Assembly: GCA_002402905.1 (NCBI GenBank)
Contig: DHGT01000156.1
Span: 16,201-56,910, forward strand
DNA: 40,710 nt
Source of the DNA: Desulfatitalea sp. UBA4791
GTDB lineage: Bacteria > Desulfobacterota > Desulfobacteria > Desulfobacterales > Desulfosarcinaceae
Direction: 5' to 3'
Shown piece by piece: positions 16,358 to 25,502 of this stretch. The position numbers and the translations under genes are program-made. The first letter of the stretch is position 1. Each line of letters begins with the position of its first letter. The notes below the pieces were generated by a model. That model had not been told where the DNA came from, did no database searches, and was given only the letters and a program-made list of their open reading frames with translations.

Positions 16358-17761
16358 TTACACGGGCAGGAAAGTGACGCCCAGGCCGAAGATGACGAAC
16401 GACCAGAGCATGGCCACGAAGGTGTACCCCATGATGTCGCGGGCCTGGAGCGTGCACCCGGCCGCCACCACCGGGAAGAAGGTCAGGGTCCAGAACGGTT
16501 GGATCATGTTGGTCCAGCTGTCTCCGTAGCCGACGGCCATGGACGCCTTGGCGATAAAGGCCTGGGTGGCATCGACGGTCATACCGGCATTGGCGGCCAC
16601 GACCTTGGCCGCTTCGACGATGGGCTGACCCACCACCGCCCACTCACCGCCGCCCGACGGCACGAAAATATTGATAAAGCCGCCGGTGATAAAGGCCACG
16701 AAGGGGAAGGTGGCCGCCGAGGTGGCCGCCGCCAGGGAGGTGGCCACTGCTTGACCGAGACCGGTGTGCATCATGATCCCCATGATGCCGGCATAAAAGG
16801 GAAACTGCAAAATGATGCCCGACACGTTGGAGCAGGCCCGTTTCATGGCCACCACGTATCGGATGGGCGTTTTATGCGCCATCATTCCCACGATGATGAA
16901 CAGGAAGTTCATGATATTCAGGTTGATGTCGAATCCCTTGGCAGCGAAGTGGTCAACGATGATGTAAAGCCCCATCAGCACCACCAGCACATTGATGATC
17001 CAGGAGGCGTTGAGCATGTCGCTGAGGCATTTGTCCGGCAAGGAGAGACCTGCGGCCTCCTCTTCGACGGTCATCTGTTTAACAGGGGCGTCGCCGGAGC
17101 GCATATCGTCGAAGGTCTGCACCTTGTCGTCGGACGGGCGCATCATGACGAAAAGGATGGGCAGCGTAACGAGCAGCGCCAGACTGATGACAATGTTCAT
17201 CGGGCTGATCAGGCTCAGCGAAGTGGGAATGATCTCGGAAAGCACGCCGGCCTTGATCAGGAAGTTCTCCGGCGTATTGATGGTCAGCGGTATTGACCCG
17301 GAAAGTCCGCCGTGCCAGGGCAGAAAGGAGGCATATACCGCGGCGGCGGTCAACCTGTAGTCGACGCCTTTGACCCGCATGCTCAATTCACGGGCCAGTA
17401 CGGCGGTCAATACGATCCATCCCCAGGAGATGAGGGAGAAGATCTGACCGACGAAAATGACGGTGGCATACACCGCGATCGGCTTGTTGATGCGCGCGGC
17501 CAGCCAGTCGATGAAACGGGTGGCGATGGGGCTGATGGCAATGGCGTAGCCGGTGACCAGGATCAGCACCATCTGCATGGCAAACGCCAGCAGGCTCCAG
17601 AACCCCTTGTACCAGGCCTGGGCGATCTTGACAGGCCCCACATCCATGGCGAACAATGCCCAGACTGCCGCGATGAGGGTCAGGATCAAGGCAAAGATGA
17701 AGGAGTCCGGCAACCATCGTCTGAACCGCTCAGCAAAAAAACTTCCAATCTGTCCTAGCAT
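16358..17761 (-). CDS. atoE: Short-chain fatty acid transporter, AtoE family
   Basis: A 467-residue polytopic inner-membrane permease with about 10-12 hydrophobic segments. Family features include PSGGGEWAVVGQPI and, near the C-terminus, GYGDSWTNMIQPFW, both characteristic of the AtoE family. It is expected to import short-chain fatty acids such as acetoacetate or butyrate. GGAGGAG precedes the ATG at 17761. It is the last gene on the minus strand after the acetoacetyl-CoA synthetase (206-base gap), which fits a role in supplying keto acids to BKACE and the synthetase. Confidence 0.88.
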   Translation of the reverse strand: MLGQIGSFFAERFRRWLPDSFIFALILTLIAAVWALFAMDVGPVKIAQAWYKGFWSLLAFAMQMVLILVTGYAIAISPIATRFIDWLAARINKPIAVYATVIFVGQIFSLISWGWIVLTAVLARELSMRVKGVDYRLTAAAVYASFLPWHGGLSGSIPLTINTPENFLIKAGVLSEIIPTSLSLISPMNIVISLALLVTLPILFVMMRPSDDKVQTFDDMRSGDAPVKQMTVEEEAAGLSLPDKCLSDMLNASWIINVLVVLMGLYIIVDHFAAKGFDINLNIMNFLFIIVGMMAHKTPIRYVVAMKRACSNVSGIILQFPFYAGIMGIMMHTGLGQAVATSLAAATSAATFPFVAFITGGFINIFVPSGGGEWAVVGQPIVEAAKVVAANAGMTVDATQAFIAKASMAVGYGDSWTNMIQPFWTLTFFPVVAAGCTLQARDIMGYTFVAMLWSFVIFGLGVTFLPV

Positions 17762-17967
17762 GTCTCCTCCTTTGGCTGGTGCGGATCCAACAGCGCTCTT
17801 TGAACGTCAAGATAGATCTCCGTGGATAGGCACCCTGTTAAAGTTATGCTGCGATCCCGCATATGGTTTCCCCGCTGGTACGCTCTTTCCCGGCGCCATG
17901 TGAAAAAGGATGATCCACACGGTTGGATCGCCGGCGCAGTGACTGTGGCCTGCAGGGCAAGGCGGCA

Positions 17968-19929
17968 CTATTGGTTCAACTCGTCCAGGTCCTGGTATTC
18001 TTTCAGACAATTGGGATTGGCCAACGCATCTTTGTTGGTCACCGGCTCGCCATGGATGACGTTGCGTACGGCCAGTTCCACTTTTTTCATGTTGATGGTG
18101 TAGGGGATTTCCTGCACCTGGATCACCTTGGCCGGCACATGGCGCGGGCTGCAGGCCTCGCGGATGGTCTGCTTGATCTTCTTGGTCAGGTTGTCGTCCA
18201 GGGTTGCGCCCTTGGCCAGGGTGACGAAAAGCACCACCCGAACGTCGTCCTGCCATTTCTGCCCGATCACGACGCTGTCGGCGACTTCCGGCACGTTTTC
18301 CAGGGCGGTGTAGATATCGGCCGTGCCGATGCGCACGCCGCCGGGGTTGAGCGTGGCGTCACTGCGGCCGTAGATCGTGATGCCGCGGGTGCGGCTGTTG
18401 ACGCTGATAAAGTCGCCATGGGTCCAGACGCCCGGAAACTTGGTGAAATAGGCATTGCGGTAGCGTTCGCCGTCCGGGTCGTTCCAGAAGTAAACCGGCA
18501 TGCTGGGAAAGGCCTTGGCGCACACCAGTTCGCCGGTTTCATCATAGACCGGCTGCCCGGCATCGTTGTAGGCATGAACGTCGAGTCCCAGGGCTGGGCC
18601 CTGCAGTTCGCCGGCATGGACCGGCAGCATGGGATTGCCTAATGCAAAACAGCCGTTCAGGTCGGTGCCGCCGCTGATCGAGGCCAACTGCATGTCGGCC
18701 TTGATGGCCCGGTAGGCATATTCAAACCCCGAGACGGACAGGGGCGAGCCGGTGGAGCAGATCATGCGCAGCTTCTCCAGGTTGTAATGTTTGCCGGGTT
18801 CGAAGCCGGCTTCGTCCAGGGCGGTGATGTAACGGGCGCTGGTGCCGAAGATGGTGATGCCCACCTGCTCGGCCAGTTTCCAGAGCACTTCCGGCCCGGG
18901 ATGAAAGGGGGACCCGTCGTAAAGGACCAGCGTGGCGCCGCCGGCCAGGCCGCAGGTCAGCCAGTTCCACATCATCCATCCACAAGTGGTGAAGTAGAAC
19001 AGCACGTCGTCGCGCCGCAGGTCGCAGTGGAGCAGGTGCTCCTTGAGCTGGTTGAGCAGGATGCCACCGTGGCTCTGGACCATGCACTTGGGCTTGCCGG
19101 TCGTCCCGGAGCTGTACATGATGTAGAGAGGATGTTCGGCCGGCACCTGGGCGAAGTCGATCGGTTGCGGGGCGTAGGAGGCCAGAAATGCTTCCCATGA
19201 AACCGCGTTGGGCACGGCCGACAGATCCGGTGCGCTGCGCGTGTAGCCGACCACCACCACCTTTTCCACCTTGGGCAGTTGCTTGAGGATGCCGCCCACC
19301 CGCTCCAGGCTGTCGAAGGCCTTGCCGTTGTAGAAGTAGCCGTCGGCGGTGACGAGCACCTTGGGCTCGATTTGACCGAAACGGTCCAGCACGCCTTTGA
19401 TGCCGAAATCCGGGGAAGAGGAGGACCAGATAGCCCCCAGGCTCGCCGCGGCCAGCATGGCGATGATGGTCTGGGGCATGTTGGGCATGAATCCGGCCAC
19501 CCGATCGCCCCGGGTGACGCCCGCCGCGGCCAGGGCCTGGGCCATGCGGCTCACCTCCTCATAGAGGCCCTTGTAGGTGAGCGTTTTCAAGGGCTGCCCT
19601 TCACCCTGGAAGATCAGGGCGGTACGATCGTCGCGGTAGCGCAACAGGTTTTCGGCGAAGTTGAGCTCTGCGCCGATAAACCATTTGGCACCGGGCATGC
19701 GGAGCGGATCGTCGACCACCGTGTGATAAGGCTTGCTGGCGATGATGCCGGCGAATTTCCAGAAGAGTTCCCAGAACTGGGGAATATGATCCACCGACCA
19801 TTGCCAGAGCTGGTGGTAATCTGAAAGGGACAGGTTGTAACGCTGGTTGGCCTCGTTCATGAAACGCACCATGTTCGAATTGCTGATTAAAGCTTCAGAG
19901 GGTCGCCATAGGGGTTTTGGATTTTGCAT
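17968..19929 (-). CDS. aacS: Acetoacetyl-CoA synthetase
   Basis: 653 residues, the usual length for AacS (EC 6.2.1.16). It forms acetoacetyl-CoA from acetoacetate, ATP and CoA. The N-terminal ACAS-type region (WQWSVDHIPQFWELFWKF) is typical. The core motif is YSSGTTGKPKCMVQSHGG, followed by the AacS-typical TTCGWMMWNWL. The C-terminal lysine motif is INMKKVELAV; AacS usually has SGKKVE, so the glycine is replaced but the lysines remain. It follows the BKACE gene by 44 bases and is probably cotranscribed, using the acetoacetate that BKACE releases. Catabolic direction would be on to two acetyl-CoA by thiolase; no thiolase lies in the window. Confidence 0.93.
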   Translation of the reverse strand: MQNPKPLWRPSEALISNSNMVRFMNEANQRYNLSLSDYHQLWQWSVDHIPQFWELFWKFAGIIASKPYHTVVDDPLRMPGAKWFIGAELNFAENLLRYRDDRTALIFQGEGQPLKTLTYKGLYEEVSRMAQALAAAGVTRGDRVAGFMPNMPQTIIAMLAAASLGAIWSSSSPDFGIKGVLDRFGQIEPKVLVTADGYFYNGKAFDSLERVGGILKQLPKVEKVVVVGYTRSAPDLSAVPNAVSWEAFLASYAPQPIDFAQVPAEHPLYIMYSSGTTGKPKCMVQSHGGILLNQLKEHLLHCDLRRDDVLFYFTTCGWMMWNWLTCGLAGGATLVLYDGSPFHPGPEVLWKLAEQVGITIFGTSARYITALDEAGFEPGKHYNLEKLRMICSTGSPLSVSGFEYAYRAIKADMQLASISGGTDLNGCFALGNPMLPVHAGELQGPALGLDVHAYNDAGQPVYDETGELVCAKAFPSMPVYFWNDPDGERYRNAYFTKFPGVWTHGDFISVNSRTRGITIYGRSDATLNPGGVRIGTADIYTALENVPEVADSVVIGQKWQDDVRVVLFVTLAKGATLDDNLTKKIKQTIREACSPRHVPAKVIQVQEIPYTINMKKVELAVRNVIHGEPVTNKDALANPNCLKEYQDLDELNQ

Positions 19930-19973
19930 GCTGCCTCCCTTTCAAATAATAGTAGTCCCCGTATCTGGGGAAA

Positions 19974-20912
19974 TCAGAATCCGACCTGCTGCAGACCTTT
20001 GAGCCCTAAAATTTTGCGTGCCTCGGCCGGGGTGGCGGTTTCCACGCCCAGTTCACCGGCGATCCGCTTGAGTTTGGCCACCTGCTCTCCGCTGCTTTTG
20101 GCCAGAACCCCCCTGGACAGGTAGAGATTGTCTTCCAGACCCACCCGGGCGTGGCCGCCCATGAGCAGGGCGTGGGTAGTCATGGCGAATTGGGCTCGGC
20201 CGGCCGCGCAGACCGACCATTGGAAATCCCCGATCTGCTGGCGGGCGGTCTGCACCAGGAACACCAGATTCTCTACCGTGGCCGGTATGCCGCCGAGGAT
20301 GCCGAGCACGAACTGCAGGTAGACCGGTTTCTGAACGTGGCCCGCCTCGATCAGATAGGCCAGGTTGTTGATCATGCCCACGTCGTAAATCTCGAATTCC
20401 GGTTTGGTGCCGTTGCGTCCCATCAGTTCGGCGAACTGGCGGATGGTGAGAAATGTATTGGGGAAGATGAAGTCTTCGGTGCCGCCCAGGTATTGCTTTT
20501 CCCAGTCATACTTCCATTGTCCCTCGAACTTGGGGACCACATGGAACAGGGCGAAGTTTATGGAACCGGCATTGAGGCTGGCCAGTTCCGGTTTCAGGGT
20601 GGAAACGACCTTGCCCCGATTTTCCACCGAATCACCGAGGCTGCCGCCGGTGGTGAGACACAGGACGATATCGCAGCGGCGTTTGACCTCCGCGGCCACC
20701 TCCCGGAAGATTTCCTGATCCGCTACGGGTTGACCGTTTTCCGGCTTGCGCACGTGCAGGTGGGCCACCGCGCCGCCGGCCTCATAAACGCTCATGATGT
20801 CTTCGACGAGTTGCGCCGGGGTGAGCGGGAGATAGGGGGACATGCACGGGGTATGGATCGCGCCGGAGACGGCTGCGGTAATGATGGCTTTTTGGGGCGT
20901 TGGGTTTTTCAT
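19974..20912 (-). CDS. Beta-keto acid cleavage enzyme (BKACE, DUF849, Kce-like)
   Basis: 312 residues from the ATG at 20912 (AAAGGAG precedes it; an upstream in-frame ATG at 20942 is less likely). The BKACE family condenses a beta-keto acid with acetyl-CoA and cleaves it to acetoacetate plus a new CoA ester. Zn ligands are H51 and H53 in VAHLHVR; the third is probably the Glu of GLEDN. Also typical are LTTGGS, NAGSINF and LGILGG. In lysine-fermentation Kce (3-keto-5-aminohexanoate), an ITGAE motif places a Glu near the substrate amine; here it reads VSGAI, so an amino-substituted substrate is unlikely. It is followed by acetoacetyl-CoA synthetase and preceded by a regulator. Confidence 0.9.
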   Translation of the reverse strand: MKNPTPQKAIITAAVSGAIHTPCMSPYLPLTPAQLVEDIMSVYEAGGAVAHLHVRKPENGQPVADQEIFREVAAEVKRRCDIVLCLTTGGSLGDSVENRGKVVSTLKPELASLNAGSINFALFHVVPKFEGQWKYDWEKQYLGGTEDFIFPNTFLTIRQFAELMGRNGTKPEFEIYDVGMINNLAYLIEAGHVQKPVYLQFVLGILGGIPATVENLVFLVQTARQQIGDFQWSVCAAGRAQFAMTTHALLMGGHARVGLEDNLYLSRGVLAKSSGEQVAKLKRIAGELGVETATPAEARKILGLKGLQQVGF

Positions 20913-20993
20913 CGGTTTTACTTCTCCTTTGCCTATGGTCATTGCTTCAAGGTTGTCGTTAAATTTGAGGTTATGATTCTGGTTAGGGTATCG

Positions 20994-21551
20994 TCATGGC
21001 GTGTAGATCACCATCACGCATTTGACCTCCTGATCTCCATCGGCTACCCCGCGATGGGGGATGCCGGAATCGAAATAGACGCAATCTCCGGGATTGAGGA
21101 TGTAAACTTCTTCTCCATGGAAAAAACGCATGCGCCCCTCGAATACCAGCATCATCTCTTCGCCTTCATGTTGAAAAAAGTTGTTGCTTTTGGATCCCCC
21201 AGGGAGGGTCAAAATGGAGGGCATCATTTTCTTGTTCGGATACTTATGGGCCAATGTCTCGTACGAATATCCGAAATCGTCCCCGCTGCGGGCCATCAGG
21301 TGCCGCTCTTCCTTGGTAACGACCGCACATCGGGTGGTGGTCACATCTTCTCCGAAGATTTGGGGAAGGGTGACGCCAAGTGCCTTCGCAATGACGATCA
21401 AGGTTGAAACGGGAGGTGATTTTTTCGAGTTTTCGACTTTGGATAGATAACCTTTGGTGTAACCGGTGCGGTTCGCCAGGGCCTCCAGGGTGAGATTCCG
21501 TGCGACGCGTAGGGATTTGATGTTCTTTCCGATGTCGGCTTCCTCAACCAT
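20994..21551 (-). CDS. XRE-cupin transcriptional regulator of the keto-acid module
   Basis: 185 residues if started at the ATG at 21551; the frame continues upstream to 21617, which is less likely. The N-terminal Cro/C1-type HTH covers about residues 6-62 (LTLEALANRTGYTKGYLSKVENSKKSPPVSTL split over helices). A C-terminal cupin_2 domain spans about 110-180, with HEGEEMMLVFEG and NPGDCVYFDSGIPHRG. Such regulators bind a small-molecule ligand in the cupin and act as repressors or activators. It is upstream of BKACE by 81 bases on the same strand and most simply controls the BKACE-aacS-atoE genes and itself. Confidence 0.9.
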   Translation of the reverse strand: MVEEADIGKNIKSLRVARNLTLEALANRTGYTKGYLSKVENSKKSPPVSTLIVIAKALGVTLPQIFGEDVTTTRCAVVTKEERHLMARSGDDFGYSYETLAHKYPNKKMMPSILTLPGGSKSNNFFQHEGEEMMLVFEGRMRFFHGEEVYILNPGDCVYFDSGIPHRGVADGDQEVKCVMVIYTP

Positions 21552-21902
21552 ACAGGCCTTTTTTCTATCAGGAGCGCAGGCGTCGTCCGACCTTAGACTG
21601 GGGGGATCCAGCAGCACAGGTTTCCTGATATGAAAAAATCACGTGCTCTAATCGAAAAAACAAAAAAACTATCTGTATTTAAATAAAAAAGGAATTGGTG
21701 GAAAGTTTCCGTACTGAAAACCTAAGGCCCTCAACCCATTTCTGTCAAGGGATTTTTCATGGGTGTTGACGACATTTTGTTTCGTTCGATTTACGCGTTT
21801 TTCGTGAGGCATAGGCCAGGCAATACTTGACCCCGAAAGGCGTCTATGAAAGAAGGTTGCCTGACCAAAACAAAAGATCATCGATCGCATCGATAGCGAA
21901 CA
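21552..21902. other. AT-rich divergent intergenic region before the YcaO gene
   Basis: This 351-base non-coding stretch separates the XRE-cupin regulator from the YcaO gene and should hold both promoters. It contains an interrupted inverted repeat, TCAACCCAT at 21731-21739 and ATGGGTGTTGA further on, and a second one, GCCAGGCAA (21815-21823) with TTGCCTGAC (21857-21865). Either could be an operator or leader hairpin; no convincing -10/-35 pair was found. A 73-codon minus-strand frame here is not supported. Confidence 0.5.
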
Positions 21903-23657
21903 ATGGATTCAGACCTACCTGAAATGTTGAACTACCAACTGACCCGCATCAAGACCGAGGCGGCGACTGGGTATTTCGATTGTGTTCCTGCCGAACCTTA
22001 TGGTTTCGAAGAGGCGCTGGACGAGGCTCGCCGCCGCCCCAACGACGAGTTCATGCGCAAACACGTGTTGCGTCTGGTCGCCGCCTGGACGCCGCAGGAT
22101 TTAAAACGCGCTGTTCTTCAAGTTTCCGATGACGACCTGTTTTTAAAAGCGCTCTTTTTCGAGGCGTGCCTGCTCCTTGAGCCATTTGCCGCCTTGCGCG
22201 GGCTGTTTCCTGAAACAGAGCGCGGCCGCCTGGCCAAGGCTTCACCCCTGGTATTCATAAAAGCGAACCGGCAGATCGATCATCGGTTGCACAGGCGCTG
22301 GATCGATCGTCTGCGGCCCAACTTTCTTGAACACGAGGCGCTGCCCGTACCCGATGCGATCGGTCTGCCATCACCGGTGGATGCGCAAAGCGTGGCCCGC
22401 GCCATGGCCGTAGAGGAACCGTTGGAGCGACTGGCCTTATCCATTCATGGCCAGATCGGGAAAGGCCATATCGGGCAAGACATCGGAGCGTCGCTCGATC
22501 CCGGGGCAATAACCGCCCTGGCCTTGGAACGTTTGACCGCAGCGGGCATTCAAGTGGGCGGGGAGATGCGCCACGAGGCCTCCCTGAGTCCCATCGCCCT
22601 GCTGCGCAACTGGCAATTGATGGTGACCGTCGATTGCGGCCGGCATCGTTACAGTCTCGAAGGCGAGCAAATCGCTTTTGGCCGGGGGTTGGACCTGGAG
22701 GCGGCTCGGGTGGCCTGCGTGATGGAGGTCGTCGAGCGGGTCAGCGCCTATGCCGATATCGCCGGTGATGAAGTGGTGGGACGTGAGACAGGCTGCACCC
22801 TGGTGCATGCCCGGCTTTCCGAATTGACCCGGAGGGGCAGGGCCGCCCTGGATCCGAACCGATTGGGACTGGAAGCCCCGTACCGGGACGAGCCATTGTA
22901 CTGGGGCGAGGGTCAGGCGGCCGGCAAGGACGGGCGCTATCCCATACTGGTGCCGGCTCAGTGCGTGTTTTTGTTTTGCAATCTGGATGAGATCAAACTC
23001 TTTTCCGGGCTGGGTTCCAACGGCCTGGGCGCCGGATCCAGCCATTCCCAAGCCAAGTGCCAGGCGTTGCTCGAGCTTATTGAGCGCGACAGCGCGGCCA
23101 CCATCCCTCATGTGCCGGCACTATGCTTCGATGTGGAGAGCGGCGAGGATCGCATCGTCAATCTGCTCCGCAGCTATGCCGAGCGAGGCATTCAGGTGGG
23201 CTTTTTCGATTTGACCGGTCCGCTGGGGGTGCCGTGTTGCAAGTGTTTCGTGGTGGACGCCGAGGGACGGGTGGCCGCCGGCACCGCCGCCGCGCTGGAT
23301 GCCCGGAAAGCCTTGGTTTCGGCCCTCACGGAAACACCCTATCCCTTTCCCAGTGGGCCGCCCTCCCGGCCCCTGCCGCCGGCCGCGGTGCGGGTGCCCC
23401 TGGAGGCGCTTCCCAATTACGACCGGGGTGATGCGGTGCAGAACCTCGCGCTGTTGGAACGGCTTCTACAGGTGAACGGCTTCGAGCCGATATACGTCGA
23501 TTTGACCCGATCCGACCTCGGATTGCCGGTGGTGCGGGCTATTATCCCAGGCATGGAGATGATGGGGGATTTCGACCGCTTCTCGCGGGTGCATCCCCGT
23601 CTTTACGGACACTACCTTCGATATGCACAACCCCACCTGGCGGGGCGGGGGAAGTAA
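21903..23657 (+). CDS. Orphan YcaO-domain protein
   Basis: 584 residues. A YcaO cyclodehydratase-type ATP-binding domain covers about 200-570: the ATP/Mg-binding region has EVVERVSAYA and ALLELIERDSAA, with SNGLGAGSSHSQAKCQA between them and DLTRSDLGLPVVRAIIPGME near the end. The N-terminal about 170 residues are a separate, mostly helical segment of unknown fold. YcaO enzymes use ATP to activate peptide or protein amide backbones, forming azolines, thioamides or amidines; some act with TfuA or on ribosomal proteins. No precursor peptide, TfuA, dehydrogenase or protease lies near. The start is the ATG at 21903, with a poor ribosome binding site. It is convergent with the next ligase gene, six bases apart. 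Confidence 0.88.
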   Translation: MDSDLPEMLNYQLTRIKTEAATGYFDCVPAEPYGFEEALDEARRRPNDEFMRKHVLRLVAAWTPQDLKRAVLQVSDDDLFLKALFFEACLLLEPFAALRGLFPETERGRLAKASPLVFIKANRQIDHRLHRRWIDRLRPNFLEHEALPVPDAIGLPSPVDAQSVARAMAVEEPLERLALSIHGQIGKGHIGQDIGASLDPGAITALALERLTAAGIQVGGEMRHEASLSPIALLRNWQLMVTVDCGRHRYSLEGEQIAFGRGLDLEAARVACVMEVVERVSAYADIAGDEVVGRETGCTLVHARLSELTRRGRAALDPNRLGLEAPYRDEPLYWGEGQAAGKDGRYPILVPAQCVFLFCNLDEIKLFSGLGSNGLGAGSSHSQAKCQALLELIERDSAATIPHVPALCFDVESGEDRIVNLLRSYAERGIQVGFFDLTGPLGVPCCKCFVVDAEGRVAAGTAAALDARKALVSALTETPYPFPSGPPSRPLPPAAVRVPLEALPNYDRGDAVQNLALLERLLQVNGFEPIYVDLTRSDLGLPVVRAIIPGMEMMGDFDRFSRVHPRLYGHYLRYAQPHLAGRGK

Positions 23658-23662
23658 ACTGG

Positions 23663-25288
23663 TCAAATCCCCTCGGCGCGCTGGGCGCGTTTCAACTCCT
23701 TTTTCAATATCTTGCCCGTCGGATTTCTCGGGATCTGGTCGATGAACTCCACGATTTCAGGTATCTTGTAGCGCGCCAGTTTATCGGCCAGGTACGATTG
23801 GACTGCTTCAGCCGAAAGCGTATTCGGTTCGGACAGTTCGATCACTGCCTTGACTCTTTCACCGAGCGCCGCATCGGGATAGCCGATCACCGCGGCCGCC
23901 ACGATCTGGGGATGGCTTTCGAGCACCATCTCGATCTCTTTGGGGTAGATATTTTCACCACCGCGGTTGATCATGTCTTTCTTGCGATCGACCACATAGA
24001 AAAATCCATCCGCATCCTGGGTGCCGATGTCGCCGGTGCGCAGCCAGCCGTGTTGCAGCGTCTCGGCCGTTGCCTTTTGGTCGTGAAGGTAGGCGAGCAT
24101 GGTGTTCGGGCCCTTGACGCAGATTTCCCCGCGTGTGTCGACCGGCAGTTCATTGAGATCATCGTCGAGGATGCGCACCTCCTGCTCGGGCAGGGCGATC
24201 CCGATGGAACCGATCTTGCGCCGGCCGAGCGGCGGATTGACCGTGGAGATGCCGGTCCCTTCGGTCAAGCCGTATCCTTCGACGATCTCCACGTTGAAAC
24301 GCTCCTTGAAGCCCTTTATCAAATCGACGGAAAGGGGCGCCGCACCGCAGAAAGCCCATCGCAGGTTGAGTCTGGAACGATCGACCTGGGAAGGATCGAT
24401 TGAGTAATAGACGTAGTTGTACATGGCCGGCACGCCCATCAGGATCGTGACGCCGTTGTCGAGGATGGCCGGCCAGAAATCCTTGGGTGAAAAGGCCGGG
24501 CGGATGCACAGGGTCTGCCCGCAGAAGGTCATGGGAAAGGTCCACACACAGATGGGGTTGGTGTGAAACATGGGCAGCAGGATCAGCATCGTGTCGTCGC
24601 CCTGCACCAGGCCGAGACGGGCCATGGCGCGACAGATGGAGAGCTGGTTGCCGTTGGAGATCATGATCCCCTTGGGCCGTCCCGTGGTGCCAGATGAATA
24701 GAGCATCAAGGCGGGATCGTCCAACCCCTGGGACGCAAAAGCCGCGTCATCCGGGTATTGAGCGAGAATGTCGGCCAGGGTGGTTTGCGACATCTCCTCG
24801 CGTCTTACGCCGTCGCCGACCACCTCCACCACCATCGGCTTGTGCGTCGCGGCGTGATAACCTTTGACAAATTCGTCCATGAAGGCTTCGCCGACAAACA
24901 CCACCCGCGGTCGGGCATGGTCGAGGGCATAGGCGATTTCGGGGCCCTTGAGGGAAAAATTGAGGAGTCCGGCCACGGCCCCGATCTTTTGGGCGCCGAA
25001 CATGACATCGTAGATCTGGGGGGAATTCATGATCATCAGGGAGACGATGTCGCCCTTGCGGACCCCTCGGTCGATCAAGAAATTGGCCACGCGATCCGCG
25101 TTCTGGTTGGTCTGCGCATACGTGCGGCATTCGTCGCCGAACAGCACGTGGCGACGGTCGGGGATCTCCTCGGCCCGCACGGCGATCATCTCGGCCAGGC
25201 TGGTAAAGGAGGTGCGCAGACCTTTTAAGAATGGCAGAGCGTCGAGATCCATAAAGTTGGCAGCGGAAACAGCGGTTTTTGAAGTCAT
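23663..25288 (-). CDS. Long-chain-type fatty acid-CoA ligase (AMP-forming)
   Basis: A 541-residue class I adenylate-forming CoA ligase. All core motifs are intact: SSGTTGRPKGIMIS (phosphate loop), GYGLTEGTG, TGDIGTQDADGFFYVVDRKKDMINRGGENIYPKEIE and C-terminal PTGKILKKEL with the catalytic Lys. It forms acyl-CoA from a free carboxylic acid, ATP and CoA; the chain length or aromatic nature is not readable from sequence. AGGAG precedes the ATG at 25288. It is a single gene whose stop codon almost touches that of the convergent YcaO gene. Confidence 0.92.
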   Translation of the reverse strand: MTSKTAVSAANFMDLDALPFLKGLRTSFTSLAEMIAVRAEEIPDRRHVLFGDECRTYAQTNQNADRVANFLIDRGVRKGDIVSLMIMNSPQIYDVMFGAQKIGAVAGLLNFSLKGPEIAYALDHARPRVVFVGEAFMDEFVKGYHAATHKPMVVEVVGDGVRREEMSQTTLADILAQYPDDAAFASQGLDDPALMLYSSGTTGRPKGIMISNGNQLSICRAMARLGLVQGDDTMLILLPMFHTNPICVWTFPMTFCGQTLCIRPAFSPKDFWPAILDNGVTILMGVPAMYNYVYYSIDPSQVDRSRLNLRWAFCGAAPLSVDLIKGFKERFNVEIVEGYGLTEGTGISTVNPPLGRRKIGSIGIALPEQEVRILDDDLNELPVDTRGEICVKGPNTMLAYLHDQKATAETLQHGWLRTGDIGTQDADGFFYVVDRKKDMINRGGENIYPKEIEMVLESHPQIVAAAVIGYPDAALGERVKAVIELSEPNTLSAEAVQSYLADKLARYKIPEIVEFIDQIPRNPTGKILKKELKRAQRAEGI

Positions 25289-25502
25289 AATAGTCTCCTT
25301 TTTGGCGAATTCTATTGGGAAGGTCTTTCTCTGTCAACCTCGAACCGAGCATTTGTTCAGTTTCCGAGCGGCCACGGAGACGATGGCAACCCTATTCTAA
25401 ACTCCCCAGACAGCCCGGTTGGGCTTGCATCGGACCGAGATTGTAATATAGTTATTTTCAGTTACATACCTGCTCACCCCTTCTGCCCAGTTAGGAGCCG
25501 AC

